Position numbers and translations under genes: made by a program
Part shown: piece after piece, positions 1-13,290 of the stretch
Numbering within the stretch: the first letter of the stretch is position 1
How the letters are laid out: each line of letters starts with the position of its first letter
Notes under the pieces: model-generated
What the model saw: only the letters and a program-made list of their open reading frames with translations
What the model was told of the DNA's origin: nothing
Databases searched by the model: none
NCBI RefSeq assembly: GCF_964355755.1
Contig: NC_092672.1
Coordinates: 808,001-868,000, forward strand
Source: Antedon mediterranea
Lineage: Eukaryota > Echinodermata > Crinoidea > Comatulida > Antedonidae
Direction of reading: 5' to 3'
Length of the DNA stretch: 60,000 nucleotides

Positions 1-969
1 TTGAGGTCAATCATCTGACACAAGGCACACGATAGCTGTCAATATTATGTGAAATCTAAAGCTATTTAAATATTTATGTGAATATTTTACCAAACAAATC
101 ATTATGCTTGATAGATTATTTGTGTCTACAGTACTATGCCATCACCACTAATTTACTGTTTGTTTTGGTTTAACACAAGCTTTGTATCTTAATTTAGATC
201 ATGACAGAAATATAATGTCAACATATAAGTGTTGTTTATTGTTAAAATGTGGTGAAATGTAGACAATGATAGAAAGATTATGTCATCAAAAAATGTTGTT
301 TGTTGTTCAATGTGTTGAACATGTCAAAAACAGTGTACTGCCCTCACACCAGCATCAATGATTAACAATTATAATTTGTGAATAATGTGACATATAATTC
401 TTTATTCTTTATTTAGTTAAAATTAAGAAGAGATTAAATTAATATCTATTCTGTATATTTTAAAGTTTTATTGATAGATATACTCTAGTTATCAGCAACA
501 AAAGTTGATAATATACTTAGAAAACAAGAAACCAAGATTGCACTGCTGAAACGTTCAATTTAATATATAATTGCTGCAAATTTCATTTAATTTTTAAGAA
601 ACATTAAAAACAAGAGATAATCTAATTATTATTTTGCTTTTTTCATTTTATGATAGTTCTGAACAACAAAAGTTACTTTGAAAGAGAAGACATTGTTTTC
701 TTCAAGTGAAGATATTATGAAAGTTTAAAAAACAGAGGAAATCTGAATATTAAGCTTATTTTATTTTAATAATTCTGGACAACAAAAGTTACTTGAAAAG
801 ACTTTGTTTTCTTCAAGTGAAGAAAACATCAATATTAAGAATTTCATGACAGTTATAATATAAGCTAGAAAATAGAAAAACAAACAACTCTGCAGCATCC
901 TAGCAGGCTAGGCTGAAACTTTTGGCTGTGAATCAAATTGAGTATAATAACGGAGGCCAGCTGGAATTC
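1..969. other. AT-rich non-coding flank
   Basis: No gene is recognisable here. The only internal structure seen is the tandemly related block at about 590-825, listed separately. If the terminal exon proposed at 970-1076 is real, the interval just left of it would be its 3'UTR on the minus strand. Confidence 0.5.
590..825. repeat. Two diverged copies of a ~118-bp tandem repeat
   Basis: The block from about 655 (ACAACAAAAGTTACTTTGAA, followed by a purine/TTCTTCAAGTGAAGA stretch) recurs from about 773 with small indels. The AT-rich sequence preceding each block is also similar, giving a period near 118 bp. Function unknown; it looks like an old local duplication. Confidence 0.6.
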
Positions 970-1076
970 CTAAGCAACTTGAGATGGACCTTCCCTAGCA
1001 AAAGCGTTGCCTCGAACTTCTCCTGACCCCGAATCTGATTGCCTTTCAGCTTGCTCCAGTTCGGTATCTGAGGCAG
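970..1076 (-). CDS. Candidate C-terminal exon (unknown; possibly bHLH gene)
   Basis: On the minus strand a pyrimidine-rich tract ends in GCGTAG, followed by a phase-1 open frame of 34 complete codons and a TAG stop. The peptide is acidic and serine-rich (SDTELEQAERQSDSGSGEV) and the segment is GC-richer than its surroundings. The entry phase matches the phase-1 donor of the bHLH exon at 2700-2846, so the two could be spliced, but then helix 2 of the bHLH would be cut short. A different frame and the plus strand are also open over part of this stretch. This is a weak call; no family was recognised. Confidence 0.28.
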
Positions 1077-2699
1077 CTACGCAGAAGGTCAAAAAACCCA
1101 TGCTTATAAATGTCACAAGATTGCATGCTAATTTTTATTCTGGGAAATTAAATTGGGCAACATATCCGAATGATTTTAATAGCTTTTTATTATATATTAA
1201 ATATCTATTACTATTTTGAATATTGTTGATGATTGTTTAAATCTATAAACAAGTACAATCTTCTTAAACTAGGATGCCTAAGATGATGAAGCTATTTATA
1301 GACAGACATAAAAATTCTATTTTACCATGAAAAATACAGAACTTTGTTCAAAATCGAAAAGAAAGAAAAAAAGAAGAAAAAAATGACATGTATAGTAATT
1401 TTAAGCAAAATGAAACACTAAATTGATTATTTATTTATTTTAGATATTTACAATTTTATATTGATAAAATAATTAATATAATAAAAATGACAAAATAGTA
1501 TTTGAATTGCAAAATTTTCAAACTAAATTTGACGTAAAAAGGCAGAATAATTACATGCAATGTTAATAGTAAACATGTTGAGATGTTTTATTCAAATAGA
1601 GAGAGGTAATTGATAACATACTCTGCAGGGGATAAAAGCTGAGATACGTATTAAAGGTGACAAGGTATGGCGTAAAACAAAGGACAGCAGATACGCAACA
1701 AAATATGCATTTCAGTTTTAAATATTCACGTAAAATTGGATAAAGAATGGAAATTTTAAAAATGCTGAAAACGGTCAATGATGAAAATGAAGATTAATAT
1801 TATTAACATTTCTATCAATTATTCTAATCAATAACTTATTGATGGATCCAGGATTTTGAAATAGGGCCTAAAGCTCTGTCTACACTATCAAACTAGTTTG
1901 ACAAAAAACGTGTGATGTGCCCAAATATAGTAGTGATATACCCGATATACCCAAATATGGTAGTGATATGACATCATGTCCACATTTTTTTGTCACATAA
2001 AGTTTGATAGTGTAGACAGAGTTTAAAAGTGGTGAAATAAAATGCCGAACTTAATTTGATGTCCTATCTTTTGCATTACAATTAAATCTACTTTTGTTAC
2101 TATTAGGTATAACAATGATTTAAAACTTAACAATGAGGATGTCATTGCAGATGATAAACTGATTATATTGACAATGATGATTGATGTAACAATAATGATT
2201 ATGAAGATTAATTATTTTGAAGATAAGATTAATGATTGATACTGATAACATAATATGATGATGATTCTGATAGTGAAGGTAGTAAGTAGTCAAGTTCAAT
2301 CCATAGAAGTGAGCACATAGAATCTCTAAACCAATCGGACTGAAACACAATACCAAAGTCCCAGTGGGACGTCTGCATATGTCAAAAAGAAGATTCCAAG
2401 TAAGATTCTTCAGCTAGGATATTTCTTCAATCTCTCAGATTTTGTCAACTTGATCATTTCATATATTAATTGCTGGATGGTTTAGATTTTCCCTCTTTAT
2501 GTTATTAAATAAAAATAATAAACTTTTGTAAAGCACTATTTACTGATCAACAAGAATTATTGAAAAGGTGAGATTTTAGAAGTGACTTGAATTGCTTAAG
2601 ATTGAGTGGAAGCTGCTTTCAAACTAGTGGTGCAAAAATTACTATAGCTTCTATTTATCTCTTTTAATCATTTTTGTGAAAGTAATCAAGTAAGTTTAC
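1077..2699. other. AT-rich non-coding interval
   Basis: Probably intronic to the minus-strand bHLH gene or intergenic. It contains one family-A inverted-repeat element (1872-2022). The open frames seen here are short, AT-driven and lack family resemblance. Confidence 0.5.
1872..2022. mobile_element. Family-A inverted-repeat element (MITE), copy 1
   Basis: The terminal inverted repeats read GCTCTGTCTACACTATC at the left and its complement GATAGTGTAGACAGAG at the right. The interior carries CCAAATATGGTAGTGATATG-like words. It is flanked by CTAA on the left and TTAA on the right, compatible with a TTAA-type target duplication after mutation. About 150 bp, with no coding capacity; five relatives occur in the window. 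Confidence 0.85.
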
Positions 2700-2846
2700 C
2701 TTTAAGTAAGACACTTTGTTGGTTTTGATCTGCTAAGTTTTGGCAATCTGGTACAACCTTCTTGAGATTTTCAAAAGAATTCTTGATAGTTTCTCGTCGT
2801 TTTTGCTCGGACAATTTATGTTGCGTCCGTCGGTCAACTTGTTCAA
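2700..2846 (-). CDS. bHLH transcription factor exon (Myc/Max/Mlx/USF-like)
   Basis: This internal exon is bounded by an acceptor (ATATAG) and a strong donor (AAAG followed by GTAAAC), phase 1 to phase 1, with 48 complete codons. The peptide contains a clear basic region and helix 1: DRRTQHKLSEQKRRETIKN followed by SFENLKKVVPDCQ. It has the expected H, E, R-R spacing for E-box binding, then I, F, L and the helix-ending V-P. EQKRR and IVP-CQ-like features resemble Mlx; KNSF resembles Max; PDC resembles USF. Helix 2 appears to begin at QSVLLK, so the rest of helix 2 and any leucine zipper must lie in the next exon, to the left. Proteins of this class bind CACGTG-type sites as dimers in the nucleus. 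The exon was found by reading splice boundaries and motif; it has no start codon of its own. Which subfamily it belongs to is open. Confidence 0.75.
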
Positions 2847-2960
2847 CTATATTAAGATAAAAACAAAGAATATGTTAAAAAAATATAATGATGTTAACAG
2901 AAATAGAACAAATATTTTTAGGAGTGAGTTGTTATGTATAAAATGACATGTCATTGCGAA

Positions 2961-3137
2961 GGCTCTATCTACACTATCAAACTTTAAAAAAACGTGATTT
3001 GCTCATTAATGGACATGATGATGTCACTACTATATTTGGGCATATACCTAATATATTTGGGCATATGACACTTTGTGATATTTTGTGATTGTTTGTGATT
3101 ACTTTTGTCAAACTAGTTTGATAGTGTAGACAGAGCT
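2961..3137. mobile_element. Family-A inverted-repeat element (MITE), copy 2
   Basis: Left end GGCTCTATCTACACTATC, right end GATAGTGTAGACAGAGCT. The interior contains ATATTTGGGCATAT repeated twice. The pentamer CGAAG flanks both ends (immediately at the right, and just before the left end), a possible target-site duplication. It is the longest family-A copy in the window. Confidence 0.85.
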
Positions 3138-4162
3138 CGAAGTAATGTATTACATAATAATATGTGATAAGAGGCATACAGTATGCATTCACAAAGCAAA
3201 TAGCAATGTTATTATTCTATGATTTCAATAATTAATGTGATCTTATTCCGCTCACATTTACAAAAGCACACGATGCACATATTAATGTAGTAGTATGTCT
3301 CAATACTTCTTAATAGAAATTAGAATTAGCATTTAATGTTACAAAAACATGTTAATGTGGTTTAAAACAAGGTTAGCTCTTTTAGATACATTTGATACAG
3401 TTTAGCTAACACAACCTTTAGGCTTTGCGGGGAGGGATTAAACACTTTTACGCTTTACTCTTCCAAATGCAGTCTGCCATTTCATTCAATATACAGTATT
3501 ATATGTGTATTAATTACAGTTTATTTTAGGATTGTGAGGAAGGGGATATTTTAACTTCTTTACTACTGTATTTGTGAGTTGATATGTCAACTGTCTTCTC
3601 ACAAATTCACACATTCTCATTGTATTCATAATACAGTAGTATGTATAAAAGCTCTATGTTTGGTGGGGATAATTTTAATTCTCTCTTCCTTGTGGGTTGA
3701 TCTACAACTGCCTCCTAACACCATTTAGTCTGCCATTTCTTTACACAATAGTATGTAACTACTGGAAATGAAGGATTGTAGAAGGATAATATGAACTAAA
3801 CTAAAACGTTAATCCCACAAAACATAAATTGAAGAAATGTTTTTGAATTTAAACTTAAATTTATTTATAGTACGAATAAACAATTTAAATTATTTTTCTC
3901 AGAAAATGAAAAGTATAAAAAGGTATTTTGTAGTGCACACAGGAAGACTGGCTCACAACTACCAATGCACAGACACACATCTCTAGTTGCAGAATTGCTG
4001 GAGGGATTCAAGTCTAAATTGGAGTTCTGTTAACATATTTTGGCATTTTTCATGCTTAAATGCAGATCTTTAAAATGACTTAATAGAGTATGATCCAGAA
4101 CATGAACGCGGACAAAAACATGCAGAATGAGTTTTACAGTTAATTACACAAATTTGTAATCC

Positions 4163-4340
4163 TAAAGGGTGTTCGCATCCACCTCTAAGGTACTTAAAGG
4201 GTGTTCGCACCCATGTCTAAGGTACTTAAATCCTAAAGCGTGTTCACAATTATGTCTAAGGTACCTAATTTTAAAGGCTGTTCGCACTCATGTTTAAGGT
4301 ACTAAAGGGTGTTCGCACTCATGTTTAAAGTACTTGAATG
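4163..4340. repeat. Degenerate ~37-bp tandem repeat, about five copies
   Basis: The unit is built around AAAGGGTGTTCGCAC and CTAAGGTACTTAAA. Copies differ by substitutions and small indels, and the spacing varies from about 30 to 40 bp. No coding potential or known function. Confidence 0.75.
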
Positions 4341-4866
4341 GGTTCAGCAGTGGTTCAAACTACATTTGTGCAGTTCAAAATATAGTGAAAACATGGAAGA
4401 AGGGCTCATGGGTGTTGTAGTATCTTTTTGCATATTTTGATGCCTCAAAGATGACAAGCTTAAATAAATAAATTTCTAGTATTTATAATCGGTTTGGATT
4501 TACATTTTTAAATTATTCATTAAACAAAATGATAGAAGTAACATCGTTACTTAACATGACATCCAATAAAATTGAAATATTGAATAATTGTTTTGTCAAT
4601 TCTAAATTCGTCTTAAATTATTCAGGTAATTTGACTGATTTTGAGAGAATACTAAGAATAGAGACTTAGTGTGTAGTGCAACAGTCATTAAGCATGAGGA
4701 TTTTCAGCTTAAAGGGAAGAGATCAAAGACCTTGTATTAAAGCCGTTCACTCACAAATTGACTATAAAAAGGGAAGATAAATTTTGCAATCACAAATGAA
4801 TACAAATCTGACATATTTTATTTATTTCTATTTTTTTAAAAATGAAATAAGACCAAAATGATGAAA

Positions 4867-5145
4867 CATATAGGGCATACATTACAACATATAGGGCATA
4901 CATTACAACATATAGGGCATACATTACAACATATAGGGCATACATTACAACATATAGGGCATACATTACAACATATAGGGCATACATTACAACATATAGG
5001 GCATACATTACAACATATAGGGCATACATTACAACATATAGGGCATACATTACAACATATAGGGCATACATTACAACATATAGGGCATACATTACAACAT
5101 ATAGGGCATACATATAGGGCATACATATAGGGCATACATTACAAC
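4867..5145. repeat. 21-bp minisatellite
   Basis: Eleven nearly identical 21-bp units starting CATATAGGGCATAC run from 4867 to 5097. Two shortened 13-bp units (CATATAGGGCATA) and one final full unit follow. Because 21 is a multiple of three and the unit lacks stops in several frames, it creates long repetitive open frames on both strands. These are artefacts of the array and not proteins. Confidence 0.95.
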
Positions 5146-8100
5146 TGATAATGCAATAACAATAATAACAAATATAAAATAGGTATGGTCCTGACAATGT
5201 TTGACAGTCATACAATTAAATTTGTAATTAAAATTAATTAATTCATTCATTACATAAATTTATTCATGAACAGTTTAAGATAATTTTAACATAAATTGAA
5301 ACCAAAAACAAACTATCTTCCTTTGCTTCCAAATTATATTAATTATTTAAAATTAAGAATAAATTATTACAAAATAACTGAATTTATTTTCACAAACCTA
5401 TTGTATTCCTTAAAATAAAGTACTAATATGTTGAAAAGAAACTCTTGACACCAGTGTGTACAGAGAGTGGCATTTCTGGCAAATTGTATGTATATTCTTA
5501 AGAAAATGTGTTCATTTTAGCAACCCTTGGCTCGAACGAACACGTACGACATACATTCAAAAGCCCATGAGCTTTACTTAGAATTAATTACAGCATTACG
5601 TATTCAATTAATGTTAACGCAGTATTTCCACGTAGATAATAATATCATAAAAATGATTGTGGCAGTGAGAAGTATAAACAGCTGATGTTAAATTGTAAAT
5701 TTAGAACTGTTTTATGAGTTCGGATTTGGAAGAATGGGAAAATTATTTTATTAAATATTAATTGAAAGCAGATGTAGGGAACATGAACATAGTTTAACAT
5801 GCCTATATATTTTGCAACTTAAAAAATAATAATAATTTAAACTTGATAAAGTGTTTTATGAAGTCACAATGATCAGAAAAATATATATTTAAGCAAAATG
5901 TTTTTGGAAAGAAAATTAAGTTTTGTTCTTAGACATTTGACTGGATGCTTCGCTATACCATGGACCTGTAGTATTATTATATAATTTGTTTATATGTACA
6001 GTACACACTAATGTGAAGATAACGGTTGTTTTTGATCTAGCTAACTAACTTGCATCCGCACTAAACAACCAGTATCAGTAATCAACATAAATTTTAATAT
6101 TTCAATACTAAATTAATGATGTATTTTGATAAAACAATAGATCATTTTATATATATATATATATATAGAATCATCATTATTTCACAATCAAAATCAATAT
6201 CAAGTTGTACAAAATAATACTAATTATGATAAAATGTTAATTATTTTATAATATGTTTCATTCTACAATAGGATACAATTTCATATTTGGTAATAAACAA
6301 ACGTGAGATCAATTACTGTGTTCAAAACCTGACAGATCAAGTGTAACTACCAGATAATAGGTTTTGAATTTTGTGCTAATTTGAATTCATCATAGTAAGC
6401 TTAATGTTGACTACTTTAGCCAATTACAATTAAGAAAGAAGACAAATGAACCATACATGTAGGTAAATATTTTTCATATAGTAATTTTTCCTATAGTAAG
6501 AATGTAATAAATAACTATCTGTAGTATTATTTAAGTAACTCTACAAAAGAATATTTTAGTACACAGGGAATAATTTTGACAGTGCAAAAAGCTACTACTT
6601 TTTACACATTTATAAAAAACTGAATAGCAAAAACTGTAATACAAAACTATGTTTTATCTCAAAATGTTTCAGATTGTTTTATTACCAATATTGAAACTTA
6701 AGGGAAATGCAAAGTTGTTCAGTAGGTGTTTCTATTAGTTGACAAAAACTGAAAAATTTAGCGTTAAATGTCATTCAAATCATAAATTTCTCATTTTCAA
6801 ATGTTTTTGATCTGCACCAATAAGTATAGATAATCTACAGTAACGTTGTTTTTTGAAAGAGTATTATTAAGTTAGTTGTAAAAAATAAATGAAGGTTGAA
6901 AATTATTTTAAACCAAAATTAATTTGTATATTATCTATCAATCATCGCAAAAAGAAATCGCACAAACATATTCTAAGAATTGTATCATTTGAATATCTAT
7001 AACATCAAACTCTATGTGTCGTAACCAACTCGGTCAAAATACATAATTTTCAATAATCGTCAAATTATGACTAATCACTGTAAATTTCAATAAAACACAT
7101 TTTACACCAATTCTGACAGTTTTTGTAGAACATTCTATATCAATTTATTATTTTAAAAGGAAGTTGATGACTTGGGTTTTTATAATTTAAAAAAACTTCT
7201 AAAATGAAAAATAATATAGATATTATTTTTACAATATTTTAAATACGAGACATAAATTTAATAAATTCTTTTCTTTATTTAAAAGTTATGTAAAATAAAT
7301 TTTATTTTGCAGTTTAACATTTGTGCATAAATAGTTGTTTGTATTTTGTTATTTTGGAAAATAATGTTTCATCAAAACAATTGACATGTTCTTGTGCATC
7401 GTAAAAAAACAAACACAAATTCTTTATCACTTTATTAAACAATTTCATTTTAGTACAAACATTATGAATAATAATATTTCGACATATGATATCCACTTGA
7501 ACTTTGACCAATCAAAGTACTTGCCAAAAATGCTGTGGTATCCAAAAGAAATAATGGCACGCATACTGTAGGAAGATAGAAAAGTAGCAGGAGGCCATTG
7601 AGAAGCTTTGAACGTTTACTGATGAAACTCATCCAGCTCCTATTCTACTACCTACCACAAGAAATTGTTTGTATCTAAAGTTAATACCAACATCGGACAC
7701 TCTTGGATTTGCCTATATGCCCAGTTTTCTCAAAAGTCTGATATTCTGAATTTGTTTTTAATGCTTAAAAAAGAATTTGGGAGCTTTTGGACCTGACAAA
7801 CACTTTATAATTCAGTATAAAGTAAACCAAAAATTGAAATATTTAGCTGGTAGTACCATGCATATGTTGCTTTTGTTCTGTAATCGTTAGACGCAACGGT
7901 ATAGAAATTAAATACACTAAAATAAAAATTGAACTTTATTAGTTCTCAAAAATATATGTATATATTGTAAATTTAGATCCATTAACATTTAAATATAATT
8001 TGGTTCCCATGATAAACATATTTAAGTAATAATTAAGTTCAACATTTATTGTTTAGTTTGAAACTCTCACATTCTACCAATCTGGATCATCTTACAAAGT

Positions 8101-9646
8101 TCAAGACTATTTGTACAAAATTTACCTCAACTTCAACCCAATGCATGTCCTTAATTGAATTTAAGTATAAACTTAATGCTTGGTGGTAGAACTTCATCAG
8201 TGGAATAAAGAAACACATAAAATTAAATTAAGTCAGTCAGATTATCTTTCAAAGTAGATATTTTAGTTAAAGTATTTCAAGTGGAATTCTTTTATTATGG
8301 TGTAATGTCGTGGACCTTGTAATAATTTGATTACATTTTCCTAAATCTTTAAGTAAAGTTGCATTGCTTTACAAATTAAACATGGGTCTATGACCACTAG
8401 TGCCCTAACACTAAACAAATAAAATGGAAATTGGAAAATCAACCAAATGCATAAAAAGTTCTAAAAGCATCGTAAAAAAAAACAACTACCAGTTTAGTCA
8501 TCATTTCAAACTGGTCAAACATCTTTTCAATAAATGTTTATTTTTTATTTTATAAATATCATCAAATAAATACTGTCATCTCAAAAACTATAAAAGTAAA
8601 TTAAAGATTTTGAAATTTTGTAATAACTTATATAAATTGCATTTGTATTGTTTTAAATTTAATAAAAAATAATATTATCTTTAAATAAAATAAAATTGAT
8701 TGAAGATTTATTAATATTAAACAGAGTAAATATTATATATAAATATATAATATATACAGTATACCGTAATATTAATTTTCCTGTCTTCATAGAGTTAGAT
8801 AATAATCTGTCCTCGCACTTAGCGAATGATGGTACTTACTTTATGAGTGACTATAGCTTACAAAGAGTTAAATACTTTACCATTTCAATTTACAAATATT
8901 AAGAATCTTCCATTACACTAACAAGAATAAAATAGCTTAAAGGGATAAAAACCAAAAAAAATATTTTAATATCAAAATGAGCCCGAGACAGAAAAATTAA
9001 ACCAAGAAGATAGAAAATAAGCGTTTAAATGATGTCTAAATTATCCATAATTCACACAACATTTACTTCAAAGTTTGCAGTTGGGTAATTGAAAGCAATA
9101 GAAATCACATAAATGCACACAAATCATTAGAAATAATAAAGACATCCATTAAAGACAAAGACTGACAGCTACACATGGAAGCGATGACGATCAATGCACG
9201 GACCAATCAGAAACAAGCGTACACACAGGTATGTCTGGAAGAATGCCTCGTTGATTAATACCAATGAATGTGATGACAGGAGAACATGAACTCACAACAT
9301 TCATCATTGACAAACACAGTTGTGAGTTATGATGGAATTGATTGTGAACATTGATAGTGTAGGCCTTATAGGCCAGTTAATGTAGGGCACTAAGAATGGC
9401 TTCTAGGTCTAGGGCAGTTTCTTACTGTAAATAACAGGTGCATTTATGATATCAATTTAGTGGATGTTTAACATTCATAAGGCTGCATATCATTTCAGTA
9501 TAGTCAAGGTCAGACTGGCAATAATATAGTGATGTCATAAATCTGAAGAACAGATCATCATAATTTTATTATTCACATAAACAATAAGCATGTTTTGTAT
9601 ATGTAGCAACATTTATTTTAATAACAACATTTATGTAAAAACATAC

Positions 9647-9713
9647 CTGGAAGACATAACATCATTTATTTTTGAAGAAGGAAGTTTCATATGTTGTTGA
9701 TACGTTTTCATTT
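9647..9713 (-). CDS. Weak candidate internal exon, unknown gene
   Basis: A 67-nt open segment lies between a TAG acceptor and a strong donor (CCAG followed by GTATGT), phase 1 to phase 2. The encoded peptide starts MKTYQQHMKLPSSKINDVM. The only support is the boundary quality and its soluble, protein-like composition. It could belong to the bHLH gene, but a phase 2-to-1 exon would be required between it and 2846. Chance is a realistic explanation. Confidence 0.2.
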
Positions 9714-9969
9714 CTACCGCAAGCAATTTTAAAAGTCGATAAACATTATATTCACAAAATGACAAAAGCCTTAAGGTCAAAATATTCATGTTTGAACAAG
9801 CATTCTTTTGTATCTTATTCTTTATACATTTTTAATTGATTTGAAATGCTTTAAGAAGGTTATAGTTGTCAACTAGTATGGATGAGCAAATTACATCTGC
9901 TATTTTTATTTGTGTATTTCCACTTGTTTGCAATTCTTCTACTATCATATTGTTCTCTCATTGAGGAGT

Positions 9970-10075
9970 GAAGGGCTAATGTCGGTTTATCCATGTAACC
10001 TGGGCACATAATAGGCTTACAAAACAACAATGGTGTTTAGCTTTACCTAGATAAACTGACATTAGCCCTATCCAG
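9970..10075. mobile_element. Small MITE-like inverted repeat
   Basis: AGGGCTAATGTCGGTTTAT at the left is matched at the right by the complement of AGGGCTAATGTCAGTTTAT (one mismatch), about 105 bp overall. There is no coding capacity. The target duplication is not clear. Confidence 0.65.
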
Positions 10076-11469
10076 AGGGAGAAATACAAAAATAAGGATT
10101 TGTGTGAAAAAAGTAAAATAAGTTTCAGATAGATAGATTTGTAAAAAAGTTCACATTGTTAAAAATTCCAACCCTTCTAATCTGCAATATTAATTTTTAC
10201 AAGATAGTAAAATATAATGATATTGACCCATTTTAAGGCAGCCTAGTTTTCCAGTTAATTGCAAAGAAACAAGATTATATTACCATGTTTCCATCACATA
10301 TTTTACCGCTATATCAACATAAACTAAAAACTACAGATACGTTTACACCGGTGCGGCTTGCATGTTTACCCACGATGCATTTGCATCAGGCAGCAAAAGA
10401 CCGCACATGAGGCAGAAGATATGTACATTGTCATGATAAATAGAAAGGTATCCTCTATAAAAACCTACTACTGTTTTAACTGCATGTGTTTAATAAGACG
10501 AAGTATTGAATAGGACGAACAATGTTGATAATCTGCCACTCAAGTTGATTGACTGGTAGAATCAATTGGATTGTTTACATTACATAGGTAACCAGTGAGG
10601 CTTGAAGTAGGCTTAGATTAACCCTAAATAAACTTAAGCTGATACCATTAACAAAAGCAACCAATGGCTTAAATTGTTCTAAAAAGCCTCAAGGAGGGCT
10701 AATAGTTACTACTGATTATCTTGTGTTTTAAGTCCTTCCTATTAGGGTGCAAATAAGCCATAATTTGGCCAATAAATGTCACCTTTCGTTATATTTTTAA
10801 CCACACAGTCTCAGATGAGCTTGAAGTCTAGCCGAGGATTTGTTCAAATCACCTTTAATTAATACCGCTTAGTCAGCACTATTGGTATATTTTAAAGATT
10901 GGGTTGCAAATTAGTTCTATAGTTATACAGTATACTTAAAGAACAATTTTAATAACCAAATAATTTACCAAAACCATATTAGTGCAGTATTTCAAAATTA
11001 ATCCAATTCATCTATTCAGTGGAAAATTACTTTTTTCCTTTCAAAGTCTATTTCAAAATTAACTTAGTAAAACAAATTTAGCTATCTGTGTATGATATTT
11101 AGACAACAACAGAATTTTTATACACATACATTCATTACAATAGTATAGTAGTATCTAATTATTTTATATCGCATTCTAAAATTATAATATCAAATCATTT
11201 TAGTATTTTCAAAGATCATCACCATTTTATTAAATGTTCCCAAAACACTTATTTATATAATCACCAAGGATAGTTACCATGACGATGAAATCCTCAAGAT
11301 TTCCTCCTCCTAAATAAAGACATTACGATATGATGGCGTTACTCTGTGCTTGGGTTTTAAGCACTTTGTGTAAGCACACAAGTGCCAACTAAGTCTGATG
11401 GAATTACACTAAATTTGTTCGGAGAAGAGAAGGATCTGTCCTAATTACATAATTTATAATTAGATTCTA

Positions 11470-11820
11470 CAGTAATGCTGTAAATAATGATGAAACTAAT
11501 AATGAAAATAATGATGAAACTAATGATGAAATTAATGATAAAATTAATGATGAAAACAATGATGAAAAATAAGACTGAAATATAATGAAGAAATATAAGA
11601 AATATAATGAAGAAAAATAATGATAACAATAATGATGAAAATAATGAAATTAATGATGAAAATAATGATGACATTTATGATGAAATTAATGATGAAACAT
11701 TAATTATGAAAAAAATGATGAAAACAATATGATGAAAATGATGAAAAATAATGATGAAAATAAATAATAAACATAATGATGAAAATAATGATAAAAATAA
11801 TGAATAAAATAAATAAATGA
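11470..11820. repeat. Imperfect GATGAAAATAAT simple repeat
   Basis: A long run of interrupted ATGAAAATA/ATGATGAAA words. The open frame it produces on the minus strand is hydrophobic low complexity and not a credible protein. Confidence 0.85.
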
Positions 11821-13154
11821 TCAAGTTACCATGTAGATAAATAGTTATAGCAATGTGAATGCTGAATTGATAAAACCGAGAAACTAATTAGCACGATGCT
11901 TTTACCCTTAATGAAGAAAAGTCGGCCAAAAGGCAATACATCGTTCACTATCTGCCTGACAAGGCGCGCTGGTTATACGGCCATTTACTTGATTGCTCTC
12001 GCAAATAGAAATAGGACAAGTTTCCACAAGAAAAATTAAATTCTCTAAAGATAATAATTTCAAAATGATTCATCTGAAAGGCTTATATCCTGAAATTAGT
12101 AAGAAACTCACAAGTAAATCTACAGAATTGATTAAAATGAAATAATTTTATTAAGGTTTAGAGAAAATTGTTAGATATCTTAATTAATAAGATATAGCGC
12201 ATAAGAAAATGAAACAACATTTTGACAGTTCAAGAGACAGAAATACTTAAAATGGAAATGTGATAGAAATGGGATTTAGTTATTTAAAACATTAAATTAA
12301 AAATTCAAATTGACAGAGCATTTAGGTCTACAGTACTATAAATGTTGTTGAAGAAAATTACTTTAGTTAATAACATTACCTACAAATTATACAATGAAGA
12401 AGTGATTGACATTCTTCCAAAAAGCAACCACTTTTCCAAATCAAGGATTTTAGAAAAAGTGGGCAAAAATCATGGAAAATGTTATCATAGTTGTAAAACC
12501 AACTGATAATTGGTATAGTTTATAATTGATTTTTACTCTATTTAATGTTTATCTGGGCTGCTTAAGTCTTGCCTCAGGCAGGGTATGTACATATGACAAT
12601 TAGGATGAACTAATATTTGATCAAAAACAACTTATTGGCTGCCTTCCTAAGTAAATACAATGCACTGTGTACTTATTACATTGATTTCTACTGTTGGTAT
12701 GACTTATGTCATGTATGTGTACTCATTTGAAGGGGCTCTAACAGAGCACTTTTAAGAGTAAGACCTATGAAGAAAATGAACTAAGAATTTGAAATAATTA
12801 GGAACTAAACTTTTTACTGTTCCTTTGCAAACAAAAGAATATAAAACCAATGTCGCACTAAAACTGGATCCAATGTGTGTGTATCTAATAATTGTCATCA
12901 TTAGAGTGCATTTCACTTTCTCCCTGCTCGATTTCCTCCCAATATTTTATTGCTGAGACAATTTTCTGTCACAAGTTTTATCATCATTTTCATGATGATG
13001 ATGATGCCATGATAAACAATTTAAAGGGATTCATTGTAACCTTGTAACCTTGATACGGATTTCATAAACATCAAGATGATCAATGTCAGCTCATTAGAGT
13101 CAATAACAACAAACCAAACAATTAATAATTGGAAATATCAAAACAAATTGTTAA

Positions 13155-13290
13155 GTTCTGTCTACACCATCAAACTAGTTTGATAAAAATGTATGATATA
13201 CCCAAACATGGTAATAATATGACATCATCATGTCCATATATGGGCACATACAATTTTTTGTCACATAAAGTTTGATAGTGTAGACAGAGT
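13155..13290. mobile_element. Family-A inverted-repeat element (MITE), copy 3
   Basis: Left end GTTCTGTCTACACCATC, right end GATAGTGTAGACAGAGT. The element is directly flanked by TTAA on both sides (13151-13154 and 13291-13294), the cleanest target-site duplication among the six copies. The interior has the shared CCAAA-ATGGTAATAATATG segment. Confidence 0.88.

Larger units (their letters stand above)
2847..9646. other. AT-rich interval with repeats
   Basis: Likely intron of the minus-strand bHLH gene, or intergenic. It contains a family-A element (2961-3137), a degenerate ~37-bp repeat (4163-4340), the 21-bp minisatellite (4867-5145) and a short TA run near 6147-6167. I saw no convincing further exons. 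Confidence 0.45.

Noticed and set aside
4790-5215. Long repetitive open frames on both strands (MYALYVV-, PICCNVC- and HIGHTLQ-type repeats)
   Set aside because: They are produced by the 21-bp array, whose period is a multiple of three; several overlapping frames are open at once.
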